64,000 nucleotides of DNA from an uncultured Eubacterium sp. Its GTDB lineage: Bacteria > Bacillota > Clostridia > Lachnospirales > Lachnospiraceae. Below are positions 6,723 through 14,311 of this stretch, piece after piece (position 1 is the stretch's first letter; each line of letters opens with the position of its first letter). The DNA is taken from NCBI GenBank assembly GCA_947642745.1, contig CANRTU010000013.1, positions 1-64,000 of the forward strand, written 5' to 3'. Position numbers and translations under genes: made by a program. The notes beneath the pieces are model-generated. The model ran no database searches. It saw only the letters and a program-made list of their open reading frames with translations, and was not told the DNA's origin.

Positions 6723-8567
6723 ATGAATTTTAATCCTTCCCAGTCCAGGGCAGCCGCTCATACCAAAGGTCCCTGTCTCGTCCTGGCGGGTCCTGGCAGC
6801 GGGAAGACCGCAGTCATTACAAGACGCACCAGGGAGCTCATTACGCAGAGAATTGTTTCGCCCGGGAATATTCTTGTAGTTACATTTACAAGAGCTGCCG
6901 CAGCAGAAATGCGCCGGCGTTTTACACAGATGACAGAGGGCGCTTATCCTGGCGTCACCTTTGGTACGTTCCACGCAGTCTTTTTTACAGTCTTAAAGCA
7001 CGCCTATCATTACTCTGCGGCAAATATTGCCCGTGAGGAAATCAGATATCAGTTCATGCAGGAAATTATTGCGAAAAACCAGATTGAATGCGACGATGTA
7101 AAAGAATTTGCAAGTCATATATTAAGTGAAATCAGCGCCCTGAAAAACAGCGGCAGTTCTTGCGGACAGTATGTTCCGATACACTGCTCCTGGGAAATAT
7201 TTCAGACGCTCGTCCGGGAATATAGCCGTTATATGAGCCAGAGCCGGCTGATTGATTTTGATGATATTCTGGTATACACAAAAGAACTGTTTGAACAGCG
7301 CAGTGACATTCTGTCTGCCTGGCAGCATAAGTATTCTTATATTATGGTAGACGAGTTTCAGGATATTAACCAGCTGCAGTACCAGACCGTGTCCATGCTG
7401 GCAGGCGGACAGGCAAATTTGTTTGTAGTGGGAGACGACGACCAGTCCATTTACCGGTTCCGGGGATCAGATCCGCAGCTGATGCTGAATTTTCCTAAAG
7501 ATTATCCGTCTGCGCAGATTATCCGGCTTTCCGTAAATTACCGATGCCCAAAAGAAGTAGTGCAAAAGGCGGGAAATTTAATCCGTCATAATGAAAAGCG
7601 GTTCGAAAAACAGATCGAAAGCGCCGGAACCAGCGGCAGGGCTTTTTACTGCTGTCAGTATGCGCATATTCAGGAGGAAAGCAAGGCCATTATCGAACAG
7701 ATCCGCTCTTTTATAAGACAGGGTGGCAGTTACCGGCAGATCGCCGTTCTCTACCGCACGAACAGGCAGCCGGGACCGCTGATTGCCGCACTGATGGAGT
7801 ACAATCTGCCGTTTCATACGAAGGAACAGATTCCGTGTCTGTATGAACACTGGATCGCCAGGGATATTCTGACCTATTTTGCGCTGGCCTGCGGCAGCCG
7901 TGCCAGAAGTGATTTTTTGCGGATTATGAACCGGCCGCACCGATATATCAGCAGAGAGAGTCTGACGGCAGGCACTGTGTCTTTTGATTCCTGGCAGGCG
8001 TATTATAAAAATCAGGAATGGATTGCGGAACGTATCGGACAGCTGGAATGTGATCTGAAGGTAATTTCAAGGATTACTCCCTTTGCTGCTATAAATTATA
8101 TACGTAAAGGGATGGAGTATGACGGGTTTCTGGAAAAATTTGCCCAGCACCGCCAGATCCCGCCCCGGGAGCTCCAGGACGTACTGGAGGAGCTTCAGGA
8201 AAGCGCAAAAGGATACCGGCACCCGGAGGAATGGATGGAATTTACCAGAGCGTATACAGAACAGTTAAAACAGCGGCAGGAGCACGGCAGACAGATGAGA
8301 GACAGCGAGAGCATATCAGTAATGACCCTTCACGGGGCAAAAGGGCTGGAGTTTGATCTGGTATTTATTCCGGATTTAAATGAAGGACTGATTCCGTATA
8401 AAAAAGCGGTGCTGGAAGAAGAACTGGAAGAAGAGCGCCGGATGCTGTATGTGGGTATGACAAGGGCAAAAAAAGAACTGCATGTAAGCCATATAAAAAA
8501 TATCTGGAACAGACACGCAGAACCTTCCCGCTTTTTATCAGAAATTCTGGATCAGGACGTAATTTAA
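6723..8567 (+). CDS. UvrD/PcrA-type superfamily 1 DNA helicase
   Basis: A 3'-5' DNA helicase of the UvrD/Rep family, 614 residues from ATG 6723. Motifs in order: Q-motif MNFNPSQSRAA, Walker A LAGPGSGKT (22-29), TFTRAAAAEMRRR (Ia), VDEFQDIN (Walker B/II), GDDDQSIYRFRGSD (III), LSVNYRCP (IV), VMTLHGAKGLEFD (V) and RRMLYVGMTRAKKEL (VI). It is shorter than PcrA (about 720-750), lacking the C-terminal extension that binds RNA polymerase. An upstream extension of the frame to 6423 runs through the MITE and has no helicase homology. RBS AAAGGAG lies 16 bp before the ATG, rather far; an ATT at 6720 is closer to it. Likely a DNA repair helicase of unknown speciality. Confidence 0.88.
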   Translation: MNFNPSQSRAAAHTKGPCLVLAGPGSGKTAVITRRTRELITQRIVSPGNILVVTFTRAAAAEMRRRFTQMTEGAYPGVTFGTFHAVFFTVLKHAYHYSAANIAREEIRYQFMQEIIAKNQIECDDVKEFASHILSEISALKNSGSSCGQYVPIHCSWEIFQTLVREYSRYMSQSRLIDFDDILVYTKELFEQRSDILSAWQHKYSYIMVDEFQDINQLQYQTVSMLAGGQANLFVVGDDDQSIYRFRGSDPQLMLNFPKDYPSAQIIRLSVNYRCPKEVVQKAGNLIRHNEKRFEKQIESAGTSGRAFYCCQYAHIQEESKAIIEQIRSFIRQGGSYRQIAVLYRTNRQPGPLIAALMEYNLPFHTKEQIPCLYEHWIARDILTYFALACGSRARSDFLRIMNRPHRYISRESLTAGTVSFDSWQAYYKNQEWIAERIGQLECDLKVISRITPFAAINYIRKGMEYDGFLEKFAQHRQIPPRELQDVLEELQESAKGYRHPEEWMEFTRAYTEQLKQRQEHGRQMRDSESISVMTLHGAKGLEFDLVFIPDLNEGLIPYKKAVLEEELEEERRMLYVGMTRAKKELHVSHIKNIWNRHAEPSRFLSEILDQDVI

Positions 8568-8632
8568 AATGATTTCTGTAAGATGCGGCCCGCAGGCATG
8601 CTGTATGACACAAAGCGGGGCATACAGATAGC

Positions 8633-8801
8633 GGGGATGACCATTCCGGATACGTTTCCGGAGAATCGTCCCGCCCTGGAAATCTGCATCAGTCCGATAG
8701 TGGGGATGACCATTCCGGATACGTTTCCGGAGAATCGTCCCGCCCTGGAAATCTGCATCAGTCCGATGGCGGGGATGATCATTCCGGATACGTTTCCTGA
8801 G
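8633..8801. repeat. 69-bp tandem repeat, about 2.5 units
   Basis: Units at 8633-8701 and 8702-8770 are identical except for the last two bases; a partial third unit runs from 8771 to about 8801. Each carries the near-palindrome CCGGATACGTTTCCGG. The array lies between the convergent helicase and DUF1292 genes. Open frames on both strands through it have no RBS and are by-products of the repeat. Confidence 0.85.
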
Positions 8802-8816
8802 TCTGTACGGACTGGT

Positions 8817-9125
8817 TTAAGATTCGTCTGATTCATCCAGAAGAGTCTCAAACATGCAGGCGGCAGATTCATATTCCTGGTCGTCCTCGATATTTTCCAG
8901 GGATGGATTTCCCTGTGAATCTTCAAAATAACGGTAGAGATACACAATGCCGCTGTCATTTTCCTCTCCGTTTTCATCCAGTGGCATCAGTGCGATATAG
9001 TCCTGACTGCCATTGGCAAATATGGTCAGAATCCGGCTCTCCACAGTGGAACCGTCGTCCATATTCAGAGTTACAAACATATCCTCATCTTCCGGGATAT
9101 CTGTCGTATTTTGTGTGTTGCCCAT
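8817..9125 (-). CDS. DUF1292 domain protein
   Basis: A 102-residue very acidic protein starting MGNTQNTTDIPEDEDMFVTL, containing the DUF1292 pattern VTLNMDDGSTVESRIL...YIALMPLDE...IVYLYRYFED. Members such as YrzB are usually found beside yqgF/alaS-type genes; here it stands alone, convergent with the helicase gene. Function unknown in the family. The start ATG 9125 has the RBS GGAGG on the minus strand (in 9131-9136). Confidence 0.8.
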   Translation of the reverse strand: MGNTQNTTDIPEDEDMFVTLNMDDGSTVESRILTIFANGSQDYIALMPLDENGEENDSGIVYLYRYFEDSQGNPSLENIEDDQEYESAACMFETLLDESDES

Positions 9126-9325
9126 AAAGCAAGCCTCCCATACTGTGATCTGTCATGTCCGGGTATCCCGGCAGCGTACCACTTTGCGGATTTACCTGGC
9201 GGGATTAAATTCTGATATAATTATAAAAAAATAAAGGAAAAATGTCAACTGAAAAAAAGCGCCTTCTGTACAATTCATATTTTGAAAGATTTTGAAGAAA
9301 AAGATATACAAATGAACCGGGTTAA

Positions 9326-9334
9326 TGCTATAAT
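9326..9334 (+). promoter_or_regulatory. Extended -10 promoter before the GH13-like gene
   Basis: TGCTATAAT (TGn plus TATAAT at 9329-9334) lies 70 bp before ATG 9405. No clear -35 box, as is common for extended -10 promoters. The A/T-rich 9190-9330 stretch also should hold the DUF1292 promoter on the other strand. Confidence 0.4.
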
Positions 9335-9404
9335 GGAAAAGGGAATGATTGGATACATGATTGTTTCCGGATACAGGCAGACAACAGGAGAAGGCGGAAT
9401 AGAT

Positions 9405-11276
9405 ATGGAATATACAATCATTGAAGGAAATTATGCAAAAATCGGTGTATCCAGAACGGCGGAAGCTGTTTATTTTACATTTGAAGGCGAGAAGGAACAA
9501 AAGTGTGCGATACTGCTTTATGCTGTAAATGGCAGGCAGATCCGGATACCGGTTCCGGATGCGTACTGCGTCGGGGCCCTTCGTTCAGTCGGGATTAAAG
9601 GACTGAACTGGAAAAAATATGATTATAATTACGAAATAGATGGAACACTTACCTTTGACCGCCATGCCCGTAAAATTATCGGACGTGAAAAATGGGCGGA
9701 TCCGGCACGTCTTACCAGGGAATGCCGGGTACGTGCAGGGTTTGATTTCGCGGATTTTGACTGGCAGGGAGACCGTTTTCCTGAGATTCCAAGAGAACGA
9801 ATGTTTATGTACAAGCTTAATGTCCGCAGTTTTACCATGGATGCGGGAGCCGTTGGCAGGCGCAAGGGTACATTTGCAGGTGTTATGGACAAGATTCCCT
9901 ATCTGAAAGAACTCGGTGTGACGTCACTGGAACTGATGCCGGTATATGAATTCGAAGAGCTGATGCCTGTAGAGTCAGACCAGCAGGATGTGGAAGACTG
10001 GAGCGAGAACGCGAAAGAAGGACTTTCATTAGAAAAAAAGACAAACGCGCAATCGTACAAAGTAAACTGCTGGGGGTACATACCGGGTGATTATTATGCG
10101 CCAAAAGCTTCCTATTCTTCAGAGGGAGAGCCTTCCGTAGAATTAAAGACACTGATCCGTGAACTTCACAAAAACCATATGGAATGCATTCTGGAGATGT
10201 ATTTTGACGAAACCATGAACCAGAATATAGCCGTTGAGATTCTGCGTTACTGGGTGATGGAATACCATGTGGACGGTTTTCATCTGCTGGGAGCTTCGCT
10301 GCCGGTGGACGCAATGGCGCAGGATCTGATTTTAAGGCGGACAAAACTGTTTGCCACGGGGTTTCATGCGCATCTGATGAAACAGACCGCATATCCGCAT
10401 TTATTTGTATATAATGACGATTATCTGTTTGCGGTCAGGCATTTGCTAAGCAGGGTGGATGGAAGTATTCCGGAACTGTTAAACCAGTTAAGGCGCCAGA
10501 ACCGGATTATCGGATTTGTAAATTATGTAGCCGGCAATAACGGATTTACGCTGGCGGATCTGTTTTCTTATGTACAAAAGCACAACGAGGCCAACGGGGA
10601 AGGTAACCGGGACGGCATTGAATGGAATTTCAGCTGTAACGGTGGTATGGAAGGGCCTACCCGCAAACGGAATATACTGGAATACCGCAGGAGGCAGATG
10701 CGCAATGCCATAGTCCTTGTTATGATCGGACAGGGAGTGCCGCTGCTGCTGGCGGGAGATGAATTTGGAAATTCCCAGCAGGGGAATAATAACTGCTACT
10801 GTCAGGACAATAAAACCGGATGGGTGAACTGGAGCAGTTTAAAGAAAAATCAGGCCTACGCAAAGTTTGTACGCCAGATGGCCGCATTTCGCAGGCAGCA
10901 TCCGGTATTAAGCAGCAATGAGCCCATGCAGATGTGTGATTATGATTCAAGGGGCTGTCCGGATCTGTCTTATCATGGGGAAAGCGCCTGGATTATGGCT
11001 CCGAACCAGTATCCCCAGGCAATCGGAATTTTATATTGCGGCGCTTATGCGGTGTGTGAGGACGGCACGCCGGATGATTATATTTATATCGGACTGAATT
11101 TTTCTATTACAAAGCAGAGCCTGGCGCTGCCAAATCTGCCCAGGAAGCTGAAATGGCATCTGGTAGTCAATACATCGGATAAACAGCAGCCATTTTACAG
11201 CGCTCCCCTGGAACTGGAAGAGAAAACCAGGATAGAAATACCATTACAGTCCATACTGATTCTGACAGGAAACTGA
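9405..11276 (+). CDS. GH13 GlgX/isoamylase-like protein lacking catalytic residues
   Basis: A 623-residue protein (ATG 9405; the frame extends upstream to 9282 without homology). The fold is clear: KLNVRSFTMDAG, then YLKELGVTSLELMPVYEFEE, and HNEANGEGNRDG plus RRQMRNA...GQGVPLLLAGDEFG, QQGNNNCYCQDN and GWVNW, as in glycogen debranching enzyme GlgX. But the four GH13 motifs are destroyed. Region I reads LEMYFDET instead of DVVYNHT. In region II DGFHLLGAS puts Leu295 at the nucleophile Asp and His293 at the invariant Arg. The region III acid Glu is absent near LFATGFHAH, and region IV has GNNGF instead of AHDGF. It is therefore probably a pseudoenzyme, perhaps a glycan-binding or regulatory protein. 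No signal peptide. Monocistronic or co-transcribed with the DUF5662 gene. Confidence 0.8.
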   Translation: MEYTIIEGNYAKIGVSRTAEAVYFTFEGEKEQKCAILLYAVNGRQIRIPVPDAYCVGALRSVGIKGLNWKKYDYNYEIDGTLTFDRHARKIIGREKWADPARLTRECRVRAGFDFADFDWQGDRFPEIPRERMFMYKLNVRSFTMDAGAVGRRKGTFAGVMDKIPYLKELGVTSLELMPVYEFEELMPVESDQQDVEDWSENAKEGLSLEKKTNAQSYKVNCWGYIPGDYYAPKASYSSEGEPSVELKTLIRELHKNHMECILEMYFDETMNQNIAVEILRYWVMEYHVDGFHLLGASLPVDAMAQDLILRRTKLFATGFHAHLMKQTAYPHLFVYNDDYLFAVRHLLSRVDGSIPELLNQLRRQNRIIGFVNYVAGNNGFTLADLFSYVQKHNEANGEGNRDGIEWNFSCNGGMEGPTRKRNILEYRRRQMRNAIVLVMIGQGVPLLLAGDEFGNSQQGNNNCYCQDNKTGWVNWSSLKKNQAYAKFVRQMAAFRRQHPVLSSNEPMQMCDYDSRGCPDLSYHGESAWIMAPNQYPQAIGILYCGAYAVCEDGTPDDYIYIGLNFSITKQSLALPNLPRKLKWHLVVNTSDKQQPFYSAPLELEEKTRIEIPLQSILILTGN

Positions 11277-11403
11277 CAGAACCATCCGGGTCCGCAAAAT
11301 ATCTGCGGTATAAGACATACAGGCGCTGGTTACGGGGACAGCAGAGTGTCTGCGTAAAGATTATGGGCGCCGGTTTATGGAGACAGGATAGAGGACAGGG
11401 GAA

Positions 11404-12000
11404 ATGGGATTTTTATATAATGCTGGAATGCATTTAAAGACAATTAATCATCACAGAAAGCTGGTAAGGGAAGGCTGTTTCAGGCTGGGCCTGTACTGGC
11501 AGGGGCTGACCCATGATTTATCAAAATATACCTGGCCGGAACTGCGGATAGGCATCCGGTATTACCGGGACGGCCAGAGTCCCCACAACGGGGAGCGGGA
11601 GGCAGTGGGCTATTCCACAGCCTGGCTGCACCACAAAGGACGTAACAGACATCATGCCGAATACTGGACCGATTATACATCCGGTCCCGGAAAGCGGCAT
11701 ATCGCCGGTATGAGAATGCCGGTAAAATACCTGGTTGAAATGTTCGTTGACCGTCTCAGCGCCTCGAAAAATTACCGGGGCAGCAGATATACGGATTCAG
11801 ATGCGCTGGCATATTACGAAAAGCGCAAAGACTATATGATTGTACACGAAACAACCAGAAAACAGCTGGAATTTTTGCTCCATATGCTGGCGGAACAGGG
11901 TGAAGACGCAACTTTTACCTATATCCGCCGTAAAATCCTAAGAAATAATCATATGGAGCAGATTCAACATATCCTCCGGAAGCGGGGTAGAAAAACGTAG
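11404..12000 (+). CDS. DUF5662 family protein
   Basis: A 198-residue protein, MGFLYNAGMHLKTINHHRKL, with the family pattern NHHRKLVREGCFRLGLYWQGLTHDLSKY and, further on, WLHHKGRNRHHAEYW and MPVKYLVEMFVDRLSA. Conserved His/Asp residues (LTHDLSKY, HHKGRNRHH) suggest a metal-binding HD-like helical fold; function unknown. RBS AGGACAGGGGA. The last 63 bp overlap the 3' end of the convergent rluA-type gene, with no room for a terminator. Confidence 0.75.
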   Translation: MGFLYNAGMHLKTINHHRKLVREGCFRLGLYWQGLTHDLSKYTWPELRIGIRYYRDGQSPHNGEREAVGYSTAWLHHKGRNRHHAEYWTDYTSGPGKRHIAGMRMPVKYLVEMFVDRLSASKNYRGSRYTDSDALAYYEKRKDYMIVHETTRKQLEFLLHMLAEQGEDATFTYIRRKILRNNHMEQIQHILRKRGRKT

Positions 12001-12834
12001 CACTTGTCCATTTACCGGATGGACAAATTCCAGATTCCCGGCATGCAGGGCCTGTCTCTGTATCCGGGAATTTTTCTGGTTATTATATAAAAAATCACCA
12101 GCCAGAGGATGTCCCAGATAACTCATATGAACCCTTATCTGATGGGTGCGCCCTGTATCCAGGCGCAGTTTTAAAAAAGACAGGTCTCCGTGAGAAGCAA
12201 GGGTCTTATAATGAGTCACTGCGTATTCACCCGATTCGAAATCCACGGTGCGTTCAATGACAGAACCTGGTCTGCGTGCGATGGGAGCGTTAATACATCC
12301 CTCCGGCTGTGTATATCCTTCAGCAATCGCATAATAGGTCCGCTGAATCTTACGGTTTCTCATCTGCTCATACAGCATACAGCTGCTGTATGGATTTTTG
12401 GCAATCAGAGTCAGGCCGCTGGTATCCCGGTCCAGCCGGTTAATACAGCGGAAAGGATATTGTTCCTGCCGTTGTGCGGCGTGAAAAGCCACTGCGTTAG
12501 CCAGTGTATGCGTGTAGTGTTCCATGGAAGGGTGAACCGGCATACAGGCTGGTTTGTCAGCAACCAGCAGGTCTTCATCTTCATATACAACCCCGAAAGG
12601 CAGTTCCAGAGGCAGGATTTTCTGTTCCTGTTGTTCCGTAAGCCGTATCGTAAGAATATCATGCTCCTTTAATTCATGACTGATATATACCCACTCATTA
12701 TTAACTACGATTCCGGGCCTCATTTTTTTCAGGTAAACGATAAGGTTTCGGGAGTATTTTTTTTCTTTTAAAAAAGTCAGGACACTTTTGCCGGCATCCG
12801 CGCGGCTGATCGTATAAGTAAGTACTCGTTCCAT
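11938..12834 (-). CDS. RluA-family RNA pseudouridine synthase
   Basis: A 298-residue enzyme that isomerises uridine to pseudouridine in RNA. An S4-like amino domain (RADAGKSVLTFLKEKKYSRN) is followed by the catalytic domain with INRLDRDTSGL (catalytic Asp in RLDRDT), then YAIAEGY, RLDTGRTHQIRVHM and YLGHPLAGD. Length and motif order match RluA/RluD-type proteins (YhcT/YlyB-like). Target site cannot be set from sequence. The 3' end overlaps the DUF5662 gene. It is divergent from sigK, with only 92 bp between starts. Confidence 0.9.
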   Translation of the reverse strand: MERVLTYTISRADAGKSVLTFLKEKKYSRNLIVYLKKMRPGIVVNNEWVYISHELKEHDILTIRLTEQQEQKILPLELPFGVVYEDEDLLVADKPACMPVHPSMEHYTHTLANAVAFHAAQRQEQYPFRCINRLDRDTSGLTLIAKNPYSSCMLYEQMRNRKIQRTYYAIAEGYTQPEGCINAPIARRPGSVIERTVDFESGEYAVTHYKTLASHGDLSFLKLRLDTGRTHQIRVHMSYLGHPLAGDFLYNNQKNSRIQRQALHAGNLEFVHPVNGQVLRFSTPLPEDMLNLLHMIIS

Positions 12835-12926
12835 AATTTTATTTTACTATAAAATCAGAAAATTGGAAAGGCACGAAGCGGCTCCGGCGACATAGAATAT
12901 AAGAAAGCGGCTTTGAGGTGTGGGTT

Positions 12927-13553
12927 TTGAAGACTTTTTTACCGCCTTTGGGTATACAGGAGGAGAAAAAAGTTCTGGAAGAAATGCAAAAAGGGAGCCT
13001 TGAGGCCCGGAATACGCTGATCATACACAATATGCGGCTGGTGGCACACATTGCAAAAAAGTACCAGAATTCGGAGGAAGACATGGAGGAGATGATTTCC
13101 ATAGGTACCGTCGGGCTGATCAAGGCAGTCATGACATTTCACCCGGAAAAAGGGTCCAGACTGTCCACGTATGCGGCCAGATGTATTGATAATGAGCTGC
13201 TGATGCATCTGCGTAACCGGAGAAAAGTCGCCAGGGAAGTTTCGATTTATGAGCCGATAGGCACGGATAAAGAAGGAAACCAGATTAATTTTATGGATAT
13301 CATCGAAAGCGAAGAGCCGGATGTGGTGGAACGCATGGATAAAAACGGAAAAATCAGCCGTCTCCAGAAGCTTTTGCCTGAAATACTGACAGAACGGGAA
13401 CAGGAGATTATCATACTGCGTTACGGGCTGCTGGATGACACGCCGGTTACGCAGAAACAGATAGCCGGCAGACTGGGAATTTCCAGGTCTTATGTGTCAA
13501 GAATAGAGAAAAAAGCGCTGTTAAAGCTGAGGGAGAACTTTGAGCAGGGGTAG
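12927..13553 (+). CDS. sigK: Sporulation sigma factor SigmaK
   Basis: A 208-residue sigma-70 factor. Start TTG 12927 is chosen because the RBS GAGGTG (12915-12920) sits 6 bp before it and overlaps the alternative GTG 12918; it gives the SigK-type amino end (M)KTFLPPLGIQEEKK. Region 2 reads ARNTLIIHNMRLVAHIAKKY and GLIKAVMTFHPEKG; region 4 includes LTEREQEIIILRYGL and the HTH TQKQIAGRLGISRSYVSRIE. SigK drives late mother-cell genes including coat genes. The gene is uninterrupted, so this organism has no skin element in sigK. SigE cannot be fully excluded but would normally follow spoIIGA. Confidence 0.82.
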   Translation: MKTFLPPLGIQEEKKVLEEMQKGSLEARNTLIIHNMRLVAHIAKKYQNSEEDMEEMISIGTVGLIKAVMTFHPEKGSRLSTYAARCIDNELLMHLRNRRKVAREVSIYEPIGTDKEGNQINFMDIIESEEPDVVERMDKNGKISRLQKLLPEILTEREQEIIILRYGLLDDTPVTQKQIAGRLGISRSYVSRIEKKALLKLRENFEQG

Positions 13554-13583
13554 CGGCGAAAGCATACAGAGAAGAGTATGTAT

Positions 13584-13633
13584 GGGTAGCGGTCAGTTCA
13601 GAAGCGGGAGGACTGACGCTGCCCCTTTTTTAT
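13584..13633 (+). terminator. Terminator after sigK
   Basis: Stem GGGTAGCGGTCAGT (13584-13597) with ACTGACGCTGCCC (about 13612-13624), followed by a run of T. A good rho-independent terminator 30 bp after the sigK stop. Confidence 0.75.
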
Positions 13634-13660
13634 CTTATAGGAAAGAGCGTCCTGTAAGAT
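13632..13660. terminator. Second, bidirectional hairpin
   Basis: ATCTTATAGGA (13632-13642) pairs with TCCTGTAAGAT (13650-13660) with one G-U, preceded by T-run and followed by A-run, so it could terminate in both directions. It separates sigK from the A/T-rich cassette. Confidence 0.55.
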
Positions 13661-13785
13661 AAAAACCCTCTGGGAGAATCGTCCTGCGGCGGAGTGGAAA
13701 ATGCTGCCGGAGCAGACAGAATGTTATGAAGAATAGCTGCTAAATCCGGAACAGATTGCCTGTGCAAAGCCGGATGAAGCTTGTC

Positions 13786-13814
13786 TTGCAAAAGCCGCTG
13801 GTTTGTATTAGAAT
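13786..13814 (+). promoter_or_regulatory. Promoter of the HEPN/KGGVGR cassette
   Basis: TTGCAA (13786-13791), 17-bp spacer, TAGAAT (13809-13814): 5/6 and 5/6 matches to sigmaA consensus. Start of transcription expected at about 13821. Confidence 0.55.
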
Positions 13815-13817
13815 AAT

Positions 13818-13834
13818 ATTGTATTGTTTACAAT
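13818..13834. promoter_or_regulatory. Operator-like palindrome over the cassette's start site
   Basis: ATTGTA-ttgtt-TACAAT is a perfect 6-bp inverted repeat with 5-bp spacing, centred at about the predicted +1 of the preceding promoter. Position and symmetry suggest a repressor site. Confidence 0.4.
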
Positions 13835-13871
13835 AGGATGTTATCTGTTGAAATTTAGCGGGAGAAAGGCA

Positions 13872-14300
13872 ATGAGTAACAGGATAAATATTACAAGGCG
13901 GGAATTTCAGGATAGTTATCGCAGACATTTCAAAATGTATAAAGAAGCAAGTAGTAATGACAGATCAAGAAGGCTGATTTTATTTTATTCTGTGGAATGT
14001 GGCCTTAAAAGCCTGCTTATGAAAGATCTGGGAAATAATACATATGAGGAGTTTGTAGAATGTTGCGGGAATGAGAAAAAGCAGCTGACAGGACATAACA
14101 TAAGTGCAATGTTAAAAAATCTGAATCCCCAGAACAATTACTCTCTCAGAAATATCCGTTTAAAAAGAGGAGGTTGTGCACCTCCGGAAAAGTTTAATGA
14201 GTTATGGAGATATGGTGCCGCAACGGAAGACGAGAATGAGGAAATAAAAGCAGAAAAAACACTGGCAAAGATAGCTGAATGGATTCATACAATATTATAG
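13872..14300 (+). CDS. HEPN-like small protein, partner of the KGGVGR ATPase
   Basis: A 142-residue protein from ATG 13872 (RBS GGGAGAAAGG). The core RLILFYSVECGLKSLLM, the later GHNISAMLKNL and LWRYGA resemble alpha-helical HEPN-like domains of prokaryotic conflict systems. A canonical Rx4-6H RNase motif is not obvious, so nuclease activity is uncertain. The gene ends TTATAG and the RBS of the next gene uses these last bases, so the two are translationally coupled. Codon use is visibly more A/T-rich than in flanking sigK and comM, in line with acquisition. Family assignment is tentative. Confidence 0.5.
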   Translation: MSNRINITRREFQDSYRRHFKMYKEASSNDRSRRLILFYSVECGLKSLLMKDLGNNTYEEFVECCGNEKKQLTGHNISAMLKNLNPQNNYSLRNIRLKRGGCAPPEKFNELWRYGAATEDENEEIKAEKTLAKIAEWIHTIL

Positions 14301-14311
14301 GAGAAGTGCGG

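Noticed and set aside
8583..8831. Open frames through the 69-bp tandem repeat on both strands
   Set aside because: Repeat length is a multiple of three, which keeps frames open; no RBS or protein-like features.
12927..13553. A skin-type interruption of sigK
   Set aside because: The sigK frame is continuous through regions 2 and 4.
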